DNA from: Hyphomicrobiales bacterium
GTDB lineage: Bacteria > Pseudomonadota > Alphaproteobacteria > Rhizobiales > Beijerinckiaceae
Assembly: GCA_900466745.1 (NCBI GenBank)
Contig: UBNE01000013.1
Coordinates: 62,001 to 126,000, forward strand
Direction: 5' to 3'
Length of the DNA stretch: 64,000 bases
Below are positions 9,875 to 19,521 of this stretch, piece after piece; the first letter of the stretch is position 1; each line of letters opens with the position of its first letter. The position numbers were made by a program, and so were the translations under genes. The notes below the pieces were generated by a model. The model had not been told where the DNA came from and searched no databases. It worked only from the letters and a program-made list of their open reading frames with translations.

Positions 9875-10705
9875 ATGACGGCCGAACTGCCATTCGAGGA
9901 GGATCGCGCCCGGTCCGCGGGCGAGCCGGCGCTCGTCGTCGATGTCGACGGCTATGAAGGGCCGCTCGACTTGCTGCTCGACCTCGCGCGCCGCCAGAAG
10001 GTCGATCTGCACCGGATCTCGATCCTGGCGCTGGCGGAGCAGTATCTCGCCTTCGTCGAGGAGGCGCGGGCGCTGCGGCTGGAGCTCGCCGCCGATTATC
10101 TCGTGATGGCGGCTTGGCTCGCCTATCTGAAGTCGCGGCTGCTGCTGCCGGAGCCACCCCGGGGAGAGGAGCCGAGCGCGGCCGACCTCGCCACCTCGCT
10201 GGCGCTGCGCCTGCGCCGGCTGGAGGCGATCCGGGCCGCGGCGAACAGGCTCTCCGCCCGCGAGCGGCTCGGACAGGATGTCTTCGCGCGCGGCGCGCCC
10301 GAGGAGATCGTCGCCGGCGCCCGGCCGGTCTGGGAGGCGGAGCTCTACGACCTCCTCGCCGCCTATGCCCAGCAGCGGCAGAAGCGGGTGCAGGGGCATA
10401 TCTCGGTCGGCCACCGCGCCGTCTGGTCGCTGGTCGAGGCGCGCGAGGCCCTGCAGCGGCTGGTCGGCGAGGCCGGGGACTGGACCGAGATCGACGCTTA
10501 TCTCAACGCGTATATGCGCTCGCATGGATTGCCGGCCGGGGAGATGAGGGCGACGGTGCGGGCCTCGGCCCTGTCGGCCATGCTCGAAATGGTGCGCGAG
10601 GGCGTGCTCGATATCCGCCAGGAGGAGGCCTTCGCGCCGATCCATGTGCGCCGCCGCTCCGCCCGGCCGCCGGTCCTGCCCTTTGCCGGACGCGCGGGCC
10701 GATGA
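9875..10705 (+). CDS. scpA: segregation and condensation protein A
   Basis: A 276-residue kleisin. The N-terminal GYEGPLDLLLDLARRQKVDL and the following AADYLVMAAWLAYLKSRLLL are diagnostic of ScpA. It bridges the SMC dimer and ScpB in bacterial condensin. Its stop overlaps the scpB start by four bases (ATGA), implying translational coupling. No smc gene is in the window. Confidence 0.95.
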   Translation: MTAELPFEEDRARSAGEPALVVDVDGYEGPLDLLLDLARRQKVDLHRISILALAEQYLAFVEEARALRLELAADYLVMAAWLAYLKSRLLLPEPPRGEEPSAADLATSLALRLRRLEAIRAAANRLSARERLGQDVFARGAPEEIVAGARPVWEAELYDLLAAYAQQRQKRVQGHISVGHRAVWSLVEAREALQRLVGEAGDWTEIDAYLNAYMRSHGLPAGEMRATVRASALSAMLEMVREGVLDIRQEEAFAPIHVRRRSARPPVLPFAGRAGR

Positions 10706-11385
10706 CGATGGCGATGGCGGACGATGCCGGCGAGGCGGATGGCGGTGGGGCCACGGCCTTCGCGCAGGCGCTGCGCGTCGTCGAGGCGCTGCTCTTCGCC
10801 TCGACGCGGCCGCTGCCGGCGGAGGAGCTCGGCCGTTCCGTCCCGGCGGGGATCGCCGTCGAGCAGGTCCTCATGCGGCTCGCCGCGCTCTACGCCGATC
10901 GCGGCGTCAACCTGCGGCAGGTCGCGGGCGGCTGGGCCTTCCGGACGGCGCCGGATCTCGGCTACCTGCTCGCCGCCGAGGCCGAGCCGCCGCGCCGCTT
11001 GTCGCGGGCCGCGCTCGAGATCCTGGCGATCATCGCCTATCACCAGCCGGTGACGCGCGCCGAGATCGAGGAGATCCGCGGCGTCGCCACCGCCAAGGGC
11101 ACGCTCGACATCCTGCTGGAGGCGGGCTGGGTGCGCCTGCGCGGGCGGCGGCGCTCGCCGGGCCGGCCGGTGACCTATGGCACGACGCCGGGCTTCCTCG
11201 ACCATTTCGGGCTCGACCGCATCGACGACCTGCCCGGCCTCGAGGAGCTGAAGGGGGCGGGCTTCATCGAGGGGCGCCTGACGCGCGACCTCGCCGTGCC
11301 GGTTCCCGACGACGATCCGTCCCTACGCGACGACGAGGATCCGCTGGGCGACCTGTTCTCGCCGCTCGACGACGGCGAAGGTTAG
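10702..11385 (+). CDS. scpB: segregation and condensation protein B
   Basis: A 227-residue kite-subunit protein with two winged-helix domains. RVVEALLFASTRPL opens the first and ILAIIAYHQPVTRAEIEEIRG the second; both are strong ScpB signatures. The C-terminus is acidic (DDDPSLRDDEDPLGD). It dimerises and binds ScpA in the SMC complex. The ATG overlaps the scpA stop, and the frame is open far upstream inside scpA only as a shadow. Confidence 0.95.
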   Translation: MTMAMADDAGEADGGGATAFAQALRVVEALLFASTRPLPAEELGRSVPAGIAVEQVLMRLAALYADRGVNLRQVAGGWAFRTAPDLGYLLAAEAEPPRRLSRAALEILAIIAYHQPVTRAEIEEIRGVATAKGTLDILLEAGWVRLRGRRRSPGRPVTYGTTPGFLDHFGLDRIDDLPGLEELKGAGFIEGRLTRDLAVPVPDDDPSLRDDEDPLGDLFSPLDDGEG

Positions 11386-11667
11386 AGCGTCGAAAGGCGC
11401 CCCGGGTGTTCCTTTTCCGAGGTTTGCGCCCCATATCGAACGGATGGCGTCCGCATCAGCCGCTGCGGCGCGGCGTCGTCGGCGGGGCCGGGCGGGCCGC
11501 CATGGCGCTTCGGCGCAGCGGGAGCGGCGGCCGATCCTGCGATTCCGCTGGACGAAGTCCTTGTGTTTCCGGCGGCAGGTCAATAGGTTCCGCCGCCGAG
11601 TGATCGACCGGGTCGCGATTTGGTTGGGGATCGACCCCGGTCAGAGCAATTTCGGAGGAGTTTCGCC

Positions 11668-11907
11668 ATGGGTGGCGTGAGCATTTGGCACTGGATCGTC
11701 GTCGGCGTCATCGTGATGCTGCTGTTCGGGCGCGGCAAGGTGTCCGAGCTGATGGGCGATGTCGCCAAGGGCATCAAATCGTTCAAGAAGGGCATGGCCG
11801 AGGACGACGAGCCGGCGCCGGGCGCGACCAATGTCGACCCCAAGGTCATCGACCAGACGCAGGCCGGCAACGCCGCGGCGCAGGCCAAGGCCGAGCACAA
11901 GGCCTGA
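11668..11907 (+). CDS. tatA: Sec-independent translocase subunit TatA
   Basis: A 79-residue protein with an N-terminal membrane helix ([19 protein letters not shown]) and an amphipathic helix ([19 protein letters not shown]), the FG-containing TatA pattern. It forms the channel that moves folded proteins with twin-arginine signals across the inner membrane. GGAGGAG eight bases upstream fixes the ATG. Likely clients in this window include the TRAP, branched-chain and amino-acid binding proteins with RR signals. Confidence 0.95.
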   Translation: MGGVSIWHWIVVGVIVMLLFGRGKVSELMGDVAKGIKSFKKGMAEDDEPAPGATNVDPKVIDQTQAGNAAAQAKAEHKA

Positions 11908-12120
11908 TGCGGCCGGCGTCCCAGCGACGCGGTTTGGTCATGCGCGTCTTGCGGTATCCGGCCGTTCGCTGCCGGCCATGAGCGCGCTGGGGCCGGGCCC
12001 GGCCGGGGCATGACAGCCCCGCCGGCGCATCGGCCTTCGTGAGATTGATAGAGAACGCCTGATCCGATCCGGTTGTCTTCGCCACCCGGTCGGCGCGTGC
12101 TCCGAGAGGACGAGCCCTCG

Positions 12121-12819
12121 ATGTTCGACATCGCCTGGAGCGAAATGGTGCTGATCGGCGCGGTCGCGCTCGTCGTGATCGGCCCGAAGGACCTGCCCAG
12201 AGTGCTGCGCACGGTCGGCCAGACGGTCGCCAAGGTGCGGCGCATGGCGGCCGAGTTCCAGGGCCAGTTCAACGAGGCGATGCGCGAGGCTGAGCTCGCC
12301 GACCTGAAGAAGCAGGTCGAGGATGTCGGCGGCAGCGTATCGAGCGCGCTCAACAGCGACTACAAGCCGATCGAGGAGCCGAAGGACTTTTCCGCCCCGG
12401 CCGCGACCGGCGATGTGGCGAAGCCCGACGAGGCGGCGCTGAAGGAGGCGGAAGCCAAGCTCGCCGCCTTGCCGGTGCCCGAACCGCCGCCGCCGCCGGT
12501 CGGCCTGGCCGCCGAGACCCCGGCCGTCAAGCCGAAGCGCGCCCGCAAGCCGAAGGCCGAGCCCGCGACCCCGGCCGCCGAGGCCGAGGCTGCCGATCCG
12601 GGCAAGGCGGCTGCCGGGCCGGCCCGCGCCCGCCGTGCCAAGGCGGCCGGGGCGGCCAAGCTCGCCGAGATGGAGGCTCCCGCCGCGAAGCAGCGCGTCG
12701 CGGCCGCCAAGCCTGCTGCCAAGGTCGCCAAAAAGGCCGCCGCAAGGCCTGCCGGCAAGCCCGGGCCGAAGGCCGCTGTCAAGAAAGCCGCCGTGAAGGG
12801 CGAGGGGAGTTCCGCATGA
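12121..12819 (+). CDS. tatB: Sec-independent translocase subunit TatB
   Basis: A 232-residue protein beginning [26 protein letters not shown], the standard TatB helix with conserved glutamate and GPKDLP hinge, followed by an amphipathic region ([15 protein letters not shown]). TatB receives signal peptides with TatC. The last 100 or so residues are Ala/Lys/Pro-rich with AAKPAAK-like repeats reminiscent of histone H1 tails. GAGAGG lies upstream. It overlaps tatC by four bases. The 213-bp gap from tatA may hold its own signals; none was evident. Confidence 0.94.
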   Translation: MFDIAWSEMVLIGAVALVVIGPKDLPRVLRTVGQTVAKVRRMAAEFQGQFNEAMREAELADLKKQVEDVGGSVSSALNSDYKPIEEPKDFSAPAATGDVAKPDEAALKEAEAKLAALPVPEPPPPPVGLAAETPAVKPKRARKPKAEPATPAAEAEAADPGKAAAGPARARRAKAAGAAKLAEMEAPAAKQRVAAAKPAAKVAKKAAARPAGKPGPKAAVKKAAVKGEGSSA

Positions 12820-13625
12820 GCGTCGCCAATCCTCGCGAGGGCGAGGACGAGATCGAGGCCTCGCGCGCGCCGCTTCTCGACCATCTGATCGAGCTGCGCT
12901 CGCGGCTGATCAAGTCGCTGATCGCCTTCCTGGTGATGTTCTTCATCTGCTTCGGCTTCTCGACGAAGATCTACAACATCCTCGTGCTGCCCTATGTCTG
13001 GGCGGCGGGGAGCGCGGCCAATGCGCAACTGATCTATACCGGCCCGCTGGAGCTGTTCTTCACCCATATCAAGGTGGCGGCCTTCGGCGCCGGCTTCTTC
13101 GCCTTTCCGGTGATCGCGACGCAGATCTACAAATTCGTCGCGCCCGGCCTCTACAAGAACGAGAAGGCGGCCTTCGCGCCCTATCTGGTCGCGACGCCGG
13201 TGTTCTTCACGCTCGGCGCGATGCTGGTCTTCTTCTTCGCCATGCCGGTGCTGATGAAGTTCTCGCTCGGCATGCAGCAGGCGGCGACCGAGACCCAGGC
13301 GGGAATCGCGCTGCTGCCGAAGGTCAGCGAATATCTCTCGCTGATCATGACGCTGATCTTCGCCTTCGGCGTCGCCTTCCAGCTTCCGGTGATCCTGACG
13401 CTGCTCGGCCAGGCGGGAATCATCGATTCGCAGTTCCTGAAGGACAAGCGCCGCTACGCCATCGTCTTCGTCTTCATCGTGGCGGCGGTGCTCACCCCGC
13501 CCGACATCCTGTCGCAGCTCATGCTCGCCGTGCCGATGCTGCTGCTCTACGAGCTCTCCGTGTTCTCGGTGCGGCGCGTCGAGAAGAAGCACGAGGCGGC
13601 AAAGGCGGCCGAGGAGGCGGAATAG
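12816..13625 (+). CDS. tatC: Sec-independent translocase subunit TatC
   Basis: A 269-residue inner-membrane protein with six predicted helices and the TatC signature [16 protein letters not shown] near the N-terminus. TatC is the core receptor for twin-arginine signal peptides. The ATGA overlap with tatB supports a single tatBC message. The C-terminus is charged ([15 protein letters not shown]). Confidence 0.97.
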   Translation: MSVANPREGEDEIEASRAPLLDHLIELRSRLIKSLIAFLVMFFICFGFSTKIYNILVLPYVWAAGSAANAQLIYTGPLELFFTHIKVAAFGAGFFAFPVIATQIYKFVAPGLYKNEKAAFAPYLVATPVFFTLGAMLVFFFAMPVLMKFSLGMQQAATETQAGIALLPKVSEYLSLIMTLIFAFGVAFQLPVILTLLGQAGIIDSQFLKDKRRYAIVFVFIVAAVLTPPDILSQLMLAVPMLLLYELSVFSVRRVEKKHEAAKAAEEAE

Positions 13626-13835
13626 GGCGCCGCGCCACTCTCCGCGTCAGTGCGGGGAAGCGCAGCGCCGAAGCGTTCCGGCGGCAGCGGGGATGGGCGG
13701 TCAACCCGGCCTCCCGGTTGCTCCGCTGCGCCCGCCATGACGGGCCGCCGGGTGATGAAGCCTGTTCCCTCCCGCGCCATCCCGGTCTAGAGCATGCAGC
13801 GCTGCATTCCGCAGCGATGCATGGCCTGAAAGACG

Positions 13836-15137
13836 ATGTACGACATCAGATGGATTCGCGAGAACGCCGCGGCGTTCGACAGGGGCTTGACGCGACGGGG
13901 GCTGGAGCCGCTGTCGGCCTCGCTGCTCGAACTCGACGACAGGCGCCGCTCCGCCATCGCCAAAGCCCAGGCCACGCAGGAGCGTCGCAACGCGCTCTCC
14001 AAGGAGATCGGCAAGGCGATGGGCGCGAAGGATGTCGCGCTCGCCGAAAAGCTGAAGGCCGAGGTCGCGGCGCTCAAGGAGGAGCAGCCGGCGCTGGAGG
14101 CGCAGGAGAAGGCCGCCAAGGACGCGCTCGACGAGAGGCTCGGCGCGATTCCGAACACGCCTTTCGACGACGTGCCCGATGGTGCCGACGAGCACGATAA
14201 CGTCGTGCTGCATGTCCATGGCGTGAAGCCGGAGGAGCGCGGCCTGCTCAAGGGCGTCAACGACCCCAAGCAGCATTTCGAGCTGGGCGAGGCCCTCGGC
14301 CAGATGGATTTCGAGGCGGCGGCCAGGCTCTCCGGCGCCCGTTTCGTCGTGCTCCGCAACCAGATCGCCCGGCTGTCGCGGGCGATCGGCCAGTTCATGC
14401 TCGACACCCACACGGAAGAGCACGGCTATGCCGAGGTCAACCCGCCGCTGCTGGTGCGCGACGACGCGATGTTCGGCACGGCGCAACTGCCCAAGTTCCG
14501 CGAGGACCAGTTCCGCGCCGGCGAGGAGCATTGGCTGATCCCGACGGCCGAGGTCCCTCTCACTAATCTGGCAAGGGAATCAATCCTTTCCGAGGAGGAG
14601 CTGCCGCTTCGATTCACCGCGCTCACCCCCTGCTTCCGCGCCGAGGCAGGCTCGGCCGGGCGCGATACCCGCGGCATGCTGCGCCAGCACCAGTTCGAGA
14701 AGGTCGAGCTGGTCTCGATCACCGCGCCGGAGACGTCGCGGCAGGAGCATGAGCGCATGCTCGCCTGCGCCGAGGCGGTGCTGAAGAAGCTCGACCTGCA
14801 TTACCGCGTGATGACGCTGTGCACCGGCGACATGGGCTTCGCCTCGCAGAAGACCTGGGACATCGAGGCCTGGCTGCCGGGGCAGAAGACCTATCGCGAG
14901 ATCTCGTCCTGCTCGGTCTGCGGCGATTTCCAGGCAAGGCGGATGAACGCCCGCTACAAGACCAGGGACGGCAAGGGGCCGTTCTTCGTCCACACCCTCA
15001 ACGGTTCGGGCACGGCGGTCGGCCGCGCCCTGATCGCGGTGATGGAAACCTACCAGAACGCCGACGGCTCGGTCACGGTGCCCGAGGTTCTGGTGCCCTA
15101 TATGCGCGGCGTGACCAAGATCGAGAAGGCGGCTTGA
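13836..15137 (+). CDS. serS: seryl-tRNA synthetase
   Basis: A 433-residue class II synthetase. An N-terminal coiled-coil tRNA-binding arm (about residues 30-105) precedes the catalytic core with [15 protein letters not shown], motif 2 ([16 protein letters not shown]) and motif 3 ([19 protein letters not shown]). It charges tRNA-Ser and tRNA-Sec. It is followed by surE after one base. The 210 bp upstream have GC-rich hairpins but no recognised gene. Confidence 0.97.
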   Translation: MYDIRWIRENAAAFDRGLTRRGLEPLSASLLELDDRRRSAIAKAQATQERRNALSKEIGKAMGAKDVALAEKLKAEVAALKEEQPALEAQEKAAKDALDERLGAIPNTPFDDVPDGADEHDNVVLHVHGVKPEERGLLKGVNDPKQHFELGEALGQMDFEAAARLSGARFVVLRNQIARLSRAIGQFMLDTHTEEHGYAEVNPPLLVRDDAMFGTAQLPKFREDQFRAGEEHWLIPTAEVPLTNLARESILSEEELPLRFTALTPCFRAEAGSAGRDTRGMLRQHQFEKVELVSITAPETSRQEHERMLACAEAVLKKLDLHYRVMTLCTGDMGFASQKTWDIEAWLPGQKTYREISSCSVCGDFQARRMNARYKTRDGKGPFFVHTLNGSGTAVGRALIAVMETYQNADGSVTVPEVLVPYMRGVTKIEKAA

Positions 15138-15138
15138 G

Positions 15139-15900
15139 ATGCGGATCCTCGTAACCAACGACGACGGCATCCATGCCGAGGGGCTCGAGGTGCTGGAGCG
15201 CATCGCGCGCCAGCTCTCCGACGACGTCTGGATCGTGGCGCCCGAGACCGACCAGTCCGGCGTCGCCCATTCGCTGTCGCTGTCGAACCCGCTGCGCCTG
15301 CGCCAGATCAGCGAGAAGCGCTTCGCCGTGGCCGGGACGCCGACGGACTGCGTCATCATGGCGGTGCGCTCGGTGATGGCCGAGGCGCGGCCCGATCTGG
15401 TGCTCTCGGGGGTCAACCGCGGCTCGAACGTGGCCGAGGACGTCACCTATTCCGGCACCATCGCCGCGGCGATGGAAGGCACGCTGCTCGGCATTCCCTC
15501 GATCGCGATCAGCCAGGCCTATATGCCGGGCGACCGCAACGTGATCCGCTGGGACTGCGCCGAGAGCCATGCGCCGGGCATCATCCGGCGGCTGCTGGAG
15601 GAGGGGATTCCCGAGGGCGTGCTGTTCAACCTCAACTTCCCCCATGCCGGGCCGGACGAGGTCAAGGGCGTTTCCGTCACGGTGCAGGGCCGGCGCGATC
15701 AGGAGCTGGTCAAGCTCGAGCCGCGCAGGGACGGGCGCGGCAATCCGTATTACTGGATCGCTTTCCAGCGCAGCCGCAAGGAGCCGGCGAACGGCACGGA
15801 TCTGCGGGCCATGGCCGAGAGCCGCATCTCGATCACGCCGCTCGAGCTCGATCTCACCCATGAGCCGACGCTGACGCGGTTCGCGCAGCTCTTCGCCTGA
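15139..15900 (+). CDS. surE: 5'/3'-nucleotidase SurE
   Basis: A 253-residue metal-dependent nucleotidase. The catalytic [10 protein letters not shown] (D8, D9) opens the protein, and [19 protein letters not shown] supplies the conserved serine and asparagine of the active site. It dephosphorylates nucleoside monophosphates and is linked to stationary-phase survival. Its ATG lies one base after the serS stop, so the genes are probably co-transcribed and coupled; pcm follows. Confidence 0.96.
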   Translation: MRILVTNDDGIHAEGLEVLERIARQLSDDVWIVAPETDQSGVAHSLSLSNPLRLRQISEKRFAVAGTPTDCVIMAVRSVMAEARPDLVLSGVNRGSNVAEDVTYSGTIAAAMEGTLLGIPSIAISQAYMPGDRNVIRWDCAESHAPGIIRRLLEEGIPEGVLFNLNFPHAGPDEVKGVSVTVQGRRDQELVKLEPRRDGRGNPYYWIAFQRSRKEPANGTDLRAMAESRISITPLELDLTHEPTLTRFAQLFA

Positions 15901-15918
15901 GGCATCGCGGGAGGGGGC

Positions 15919-16581
15919 ATGAGCGAGGAGGTGCCGGCCAGCGAGGGCGAGCGCACCGTCGCCTTCCTGCTTTCCCTGCGCGCGCGCGGCGTGCGCGACC
16001 TCGCCCTGCTGCGCGCCATGGAGCGGGTGCCGCGCGACCGCTTCGCGCCGGCCCGCTTCGCCGATCTCGCGCGGCAGGACGTCTCGGTGCCGCTGCCTTG
16101 CGGCCAGACCATGACCGCTCCCTATACGGTCGCGAGCCTCCTCGGCGCGCTCGACATGCAGGCTGGCGCGCGAGTGCTCGAGGTCGGCACCGGCTCGGGC
16201 TATGTCTCGGCGCTGCTGGCGGCGATGGGGGGCGAGGTCGTCTCGCTGGAGCGCTACCGTTCGCTCGCGCTCGCGGCGCATGAGCGGGTCTCCGGCAGCG
16301 GCTTCGGCGGCGCGGTGGATCTGCGCCATGCCGACGGCTTCCAGCCCGACCGCACGCTGGGGCGCTTCGACCGTATCCTGGTCAACGGGGTGACGAGCGC
16401 CGTGCCGGAGGCGCTGCTGGCGCGGCTCGCGCCGGGCGGACGCCTCGTCGGCGCCTTGCGGGTGGAGGGTGTGGCGCGGCGGGTTGTGGTGACGCGCCTC
16501 GACGACGGCCAGCTCGACCACGCCACCGGGCCGGTGCTGCGCCTGCCGCCGCTGATCCCGGGGCGCTCGCAGGCGCTGTAG
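15919..16581 (+). CDS. pcm: protein-L-isoaspartate O-methyltransferase
   Basis: A 220-residue class I SAM-dependent methyltransferase. Motif I is VLEVGTGSGYVSALLA (about residues 86-101), preceded by the family-specific PLPCGQTMTAPYTVASLL. It methylates abnormal isoaspartyl residues so that damaged proteins can revert. A GGAGG-like GGGAGGGGG sits ahead of the ATG. The surE-pcm pair is widely conserved, and an NlpD-like gene follows here as in gammaproteobacteria. Confidence 0.95.
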   Translation: MSEEVPASEGERTVAFLLSLRARGVRDLALLRAMERVPRDRFAPARFADLARQDVSVPLPCGQTMTAPYTVASLLGALDMQAGARVLEVGTGSGYVSALLAAMGGEVVSLERYRSLALAAHERVSGSGFGGAVDLRHADGFQPDRTLGRFDRILVNGVTSAVPEALLARLAPGGRLVGALRVEGVARRVVVTRLDDGQLDHATGPVLRLPPLIPGRSQAL

Positions 16582-16731
16582 CCTTTTTAGCGCGGGCCGC
16601 GGGAGGCCTCGCGCTCGCTCGGGCAAAAAAACGAAAAAGGTGAATCGGACGCCGGGAGCGAAACGTTTTCGTAACCTGAACGGGACTTTAATGCCCGTCA
16701 TCGAGTTGCGTCGTTCGCGAGTACTCTGTCC

Positions 16732-18063
16732 ATGTTTAGCCAAGCCGGAACGGTCAAATCCCGTCTCCTTTTCCGTCTCTCGACGGTTTGCCTGCTTGCC
16801 CTGGGTGCCAGCGCCTGCTCGTCCGAGGCGGTGCGCTTCACGGAGACGCCCTTCGACAATCCCTTCAGGACGGCCCAGGCCTCGCCGATGCGCGATCCGG
16901 TGACCACCGGCTCGATCGGTTCCGGCGCGCGGGCGCCGCTGCAGCCGGTTCCCTCCGCGCCGGTCGTGCGCTCGCAGGCCCTGCCGCCGCCGCAGTCGGC
17001 CGTCGCGATGCGCTCGGCGCCGACGCCGGCTCCCGTGCAGCCCGTTGGCGGCAGCGCCGCCGGCTGGAGCGCGGTCGGCGGCACGCCGATCGTGCTGGCG
17101 CAGGGCGAGACGCTGGACATGATCTCCTCGCGTTACGGTGTGCCGCGCGCGGCGCTGATGTCGGCCAACGGGCTGAGCAGCGCCAATGTGGCGCCGGGAA
17201 CGCGCCTGACCATCCCGGTCTATAATGCGAGCGGGACCGCGGCCGCCGCCGCGGAGCCGATCCGGCACGCCGCGCCGGCCGCGTCCGAGCCGCGCGGCTT
17301 CTCTCCGCCCCTGCGCCAGGCCGCGGCCGATACCCGTTCCCAGGCCCGCGGCGCCGCCGAAGCCAGGGCCGCTGCGGCTGCCGCGGCGAAGGCCAAGGCG
17401 GAAGCCGACGCGCAGGCGATGCGGGAATCGCGCGCCCGCTTCGCGGCCGAGGCTAAGGCCAAGGCCGAGGCGCGCAAGCTTTCCGCCGCTCCTGCGGCCC
17501 GGCCGCTCGCGGACGCCAAGTCGGCCACGGCCGCGCCCGTGCGCCCCGCCAGGACCGTGGCCCCGGTCGAGCCGGCGCGGCCTGCAGCCGTCGCCAGCGC
17601 TCCGGCCGCGAAGGTCGAGCCCGCCTCCCTGCCCGATCCCAAGACCACGGCCAGCCTGCCGAAGCAGGAGAGCGTCGCGTCGTCGAGCGCCGACAAGGCG
17701 GATTTCCGCTGGCCGGCGCGCGGCCGGGTGATCTCGGGCTTCAGCGGCAAGGGCGGCAACGAGGGCATCAACATCGCGGTTCCGGACGGGACGCCGGTCA
17801 AGGCCGCCGAGGAGGGCACCGTCGCCTATGCCGGCAGCGAATTGAAGGGCTACGGCAACCTCGTCCTGATCCGCCATCCGAACGGCTATGTCTCGGCGTA
17901 CGCCCATAATGGCGAGCTCAAGGTGAAGCGCGGCGACGTGGTCAAGCGCGGCCAGGTCGTGGCCAGCTCCGGCCAGAGCGGCAACGTCTCCTCGCCGCAG
18001 CTTCACTTCGAGCTGCGCAAGGGCTCGACGCCTGTCGACCCGACGCCCTATCTGAACAACTGA
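16732..18063 (+). CDS. NlpD-like LysM/M23 lipoprotein, probably catalytically inactive
   Basis: A 443-residue lipoprotein. A signal peptide ends in the lipobox LGASAC (C29). A LysM peptidoglycan-binding domain spans about residues 117-165 (LAQGETLDMISSRYGV ... GTRLTIPVY). An Ala-rich, charged, probably helical linker follows, then an M23/LytM domain from about 324. The zinc ligands are altered: GGNEGINIAV replaces the usual H and D, and QLHFELR lacks the first histidine of HxH. This matches E. coli NlpD/EnvC, which activate amidases rather than cut peptidoglycan. No rpoS follows. An amidase-activator role is inferred. Confidence 0.88.
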   Translation: MFSQAGTVKSRLLFRLSTVCLLALGASACSSEAVRFTETPFDNPFRTAQASPMRDPVTTGSIGSGARAPLQPVPSAPVVRSQALPPPQSAVAMRSAPTPAPVQPVGGSAAGWSAVGGTPIVLAQGETLDMISSRYGVPRAALMSANGLSSANVAPGTRLTIPVYNASGTAAAAAEPIRHAAPAASEPRGFSPPLRQAAADTRSQARGAAEARAAAAAAAKAKAEADAQAMRESRARFAAEAKAKAEARKLSAAPAARPLADAKSATAAPVRPARTVAPVEPARPAAVASAPAAKVEPASLPDPKTTASLPKQESVASSSADKADFRWPARGRVISGFSGKGGNEGINIAVPDGTPVKAAEEGTVAYAGSELKGYGNLVLIRHPNGYVSAYAHNGELKVKRGDVVKRGQVVASSGQSGNVSSPQLHFELRKGSTPVDPTPYLNN

Positions 18064-18135
18064 TCCCCGATCGAAGCCGCCCAATCCGGTTTCACCCTTC
18101 GATCGGTACCCGCGAGACCCCGCCGATCGGAACAG

Positions 18136-18168
18136 AAACGGGACGGACCCTGGTCCGTCCCGTTTTTT
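18136..18168 (+). terminator. intrinsic terminator after the NlpD-like gene
   Basis: CGGGACGGAC pairs with GTCCGTCCCG around a 4-nt loop and is followed by six T residues, about 75 bp after the stop. Confidence 0.92.
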
Positions 18169-18229
18169 GGCGTTGGGGATAGGCCGGCGGAGCGCTCCGG
18201 GTCAGTCCTCCAGCCTCAGCCTTCGAGCC

Positions 18230-19120
18230 TCAGCCTTCGAGCTTCTTGCCGAGGCGCCCGGCGAGATCCTGGATGTACTGCCAGGCGGTGCGGCCGGAGC
18301 GCGAGCCGCGGGTGGTCGACCATTCGAGCGCGTCGCGGCGCAATTCGTCCGGCGCGATCGCTAGCCCGAAATGGCCGACATAGCCGTTGATCATCTCCAG
18401 ATATTCGTCCTGGCTGCATTTGTGGAAGCCGAGCCAGAGGCCGAAGCGGTCGGAGAGCGAGACCTTCTCCTCGATCGCCTCGCCCGGATTGATCGAGGTG
18501 GCGCGCTCATTGTCCATCATGTCGCGCGGCAGCAGGTGGCGGCGATTCGAGGTGGCATAGAACACCACGTTCTCGGGCCGCCCCTCGACGCCGCCGTCGA
18601 GCACCGCCTTGAGCGACTTGTAGGAGGTGTCGTCGCTGTCGAAGGAGAGGTCGTCGCAGAAGACGATGGCGCGGTGCGGGTCGCTGCGGAGCTGGCCCAT
18701 CAGCGCGGGCAGGCTCTCGATGTCCTCGCGGTGGATCTCGATCAGCTTCAGCGGCAGCTCGCCTTTCGCCAGGCGCTGGTTGGTGTCGGCATGGACGGCC
18801 TTGACCAGCGAGGACTTGCCCATGCCGCGCGCCCCCCAGAGCAGGACGTTGTTGGCGGGAAGCCCTTTGGCGAAGCGCTCGGTGTTCTCCGAGAGCGTGT
18901 CGCGAACCCGGTCGACACCGCGCAGCAGCGAGATCGCGACGCGGTTCACCTTCGGCACCGGCACGAGCTCGGAGCCGGCGGCCTGCCAGACGAAGGCGTC
19001 CGCGGCCGCGAGGTCGATCGGCTTGCGCGGGGAGGGGGCGATGCGCTCGAGCGCGGAGGCGATCCGCAGCAGGGTGGCGAGCGTCTCGGCGGCGGTTTGA
19101 TCAGGAGTCGTGTCGGTCAT
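18230..19120 (-). CDS. DUF815 family AAA-type ATP-binding protein
   Basis: A 296-residue P-loop protein. Walker A is GARGMGKSS (residues 96-104), Walker B is AIVFCDDLSF (D156, D157), and a sensor-like YATSNRRHLLPRDMM follows. These match the DUF815/IraD-type AAA proteins that resemble DnaA and DnaC in the core. The cellular role is not established; a nucleic-acid or protein-remodelling function is only a guess. It is convergent with the NlpD-like gene and divergent from yajC, with a 401-bp intergenic region containing an inverted repeat. Confidence 0.9.
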   Translation of the reverse strand: MTDTTPDQTAAETLATLLRIASALERIAPSPRKPIDLAAADAFVWQAAGSELVPVPKVNRVAISLLRGVDRVRDTLSENTERFAKGLPANNVLLWGARGMGKSSLVKAVHADTNQRLAKGELPLKLIEIHREDIESLPALMGQLRSDPHRAIVFCDDLSFDSDDTSYKSLKAVLDGGVEGRPENVVFYATSNRRHLLPRDMMDNERATSINPGEAIEEKVSLSDRFGLWLGFHKCSQDEYLEMINGYVGHFGLAIAPDELRRDALEWSTTRGSRSGRTAWQYIQDLAGRLGKKLEG

Positions 19121-19155
19121 CTGGCATGCGCCTTCATGGTTCGGCTGGCAACCGT

Positions 19156-19175
19156 ACCGTACCGTCCGGTACGGT
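19156..19175. promoter_or_regulatory. inverted repeat in the DUF815/yajC divergent region
   Basis: ACCGTACCG and CGGTACGGT are perfect 9-bp arms separated by TC, preceded by another ACCGT. It lies 36 bp upstream of the DUF815 start. The rest of this 401-bp gap holds the yajC promoter but no gene that I can see. A transcription-factor site is inferred. Confidence 0.5.
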
Positions 19176-19280
19176 TGTGTGCCTAGCTAAACCGCTTCGC
19201 GCGATCTTGCGCAAGGGCATTGCGCGAATGGCGGCAAGCTCATAGGTGAGGAACGCGTCGGCGCGAGCGGGCGTGTCCGA

Positions 19281-19308
19281 TTGATTTCATGGCGTTGCCG
19301 ACTATAGT
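19281..19308 (+). promoter_or_regulatory. sigma-70-like promoter for yajC-secDF
   Basis: TTGATT (19281-19286) and TATAGT (19303-19308) are separated by 16 bp and lie about 215 bp upstream of the yajC start. Confidence 0.5.
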
Positions 19309-19521
19309 CCGCGCGATTTTCCCGGCGGAGCACGCGCCGATCAGGTTGCAGCGCAATCCGGTCGGGCCTCGCGTTCTCCGGCCTTGAATTGAGAGGCGGA
19401 GTCTCCGGCCGGGTCGAAACGACCTGGCCGGGCTCGGCTCCGTCGATGGTCTTGCCGTGTCTTTGGACGGCGTGTCTTGCGGCCCGGCGGCATCCTGCCG
19501 CCGTACCAGAGGAGTGTTTTC

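Noticed and set aside
15073..18084. About 1000-codon open frame antisense to surE, pcm and the NlpD-like gene
   Set aside because: It spans three well-supported genes and their intergenic regions and shows only Arg/Ala/Gly-rich shadow composition.
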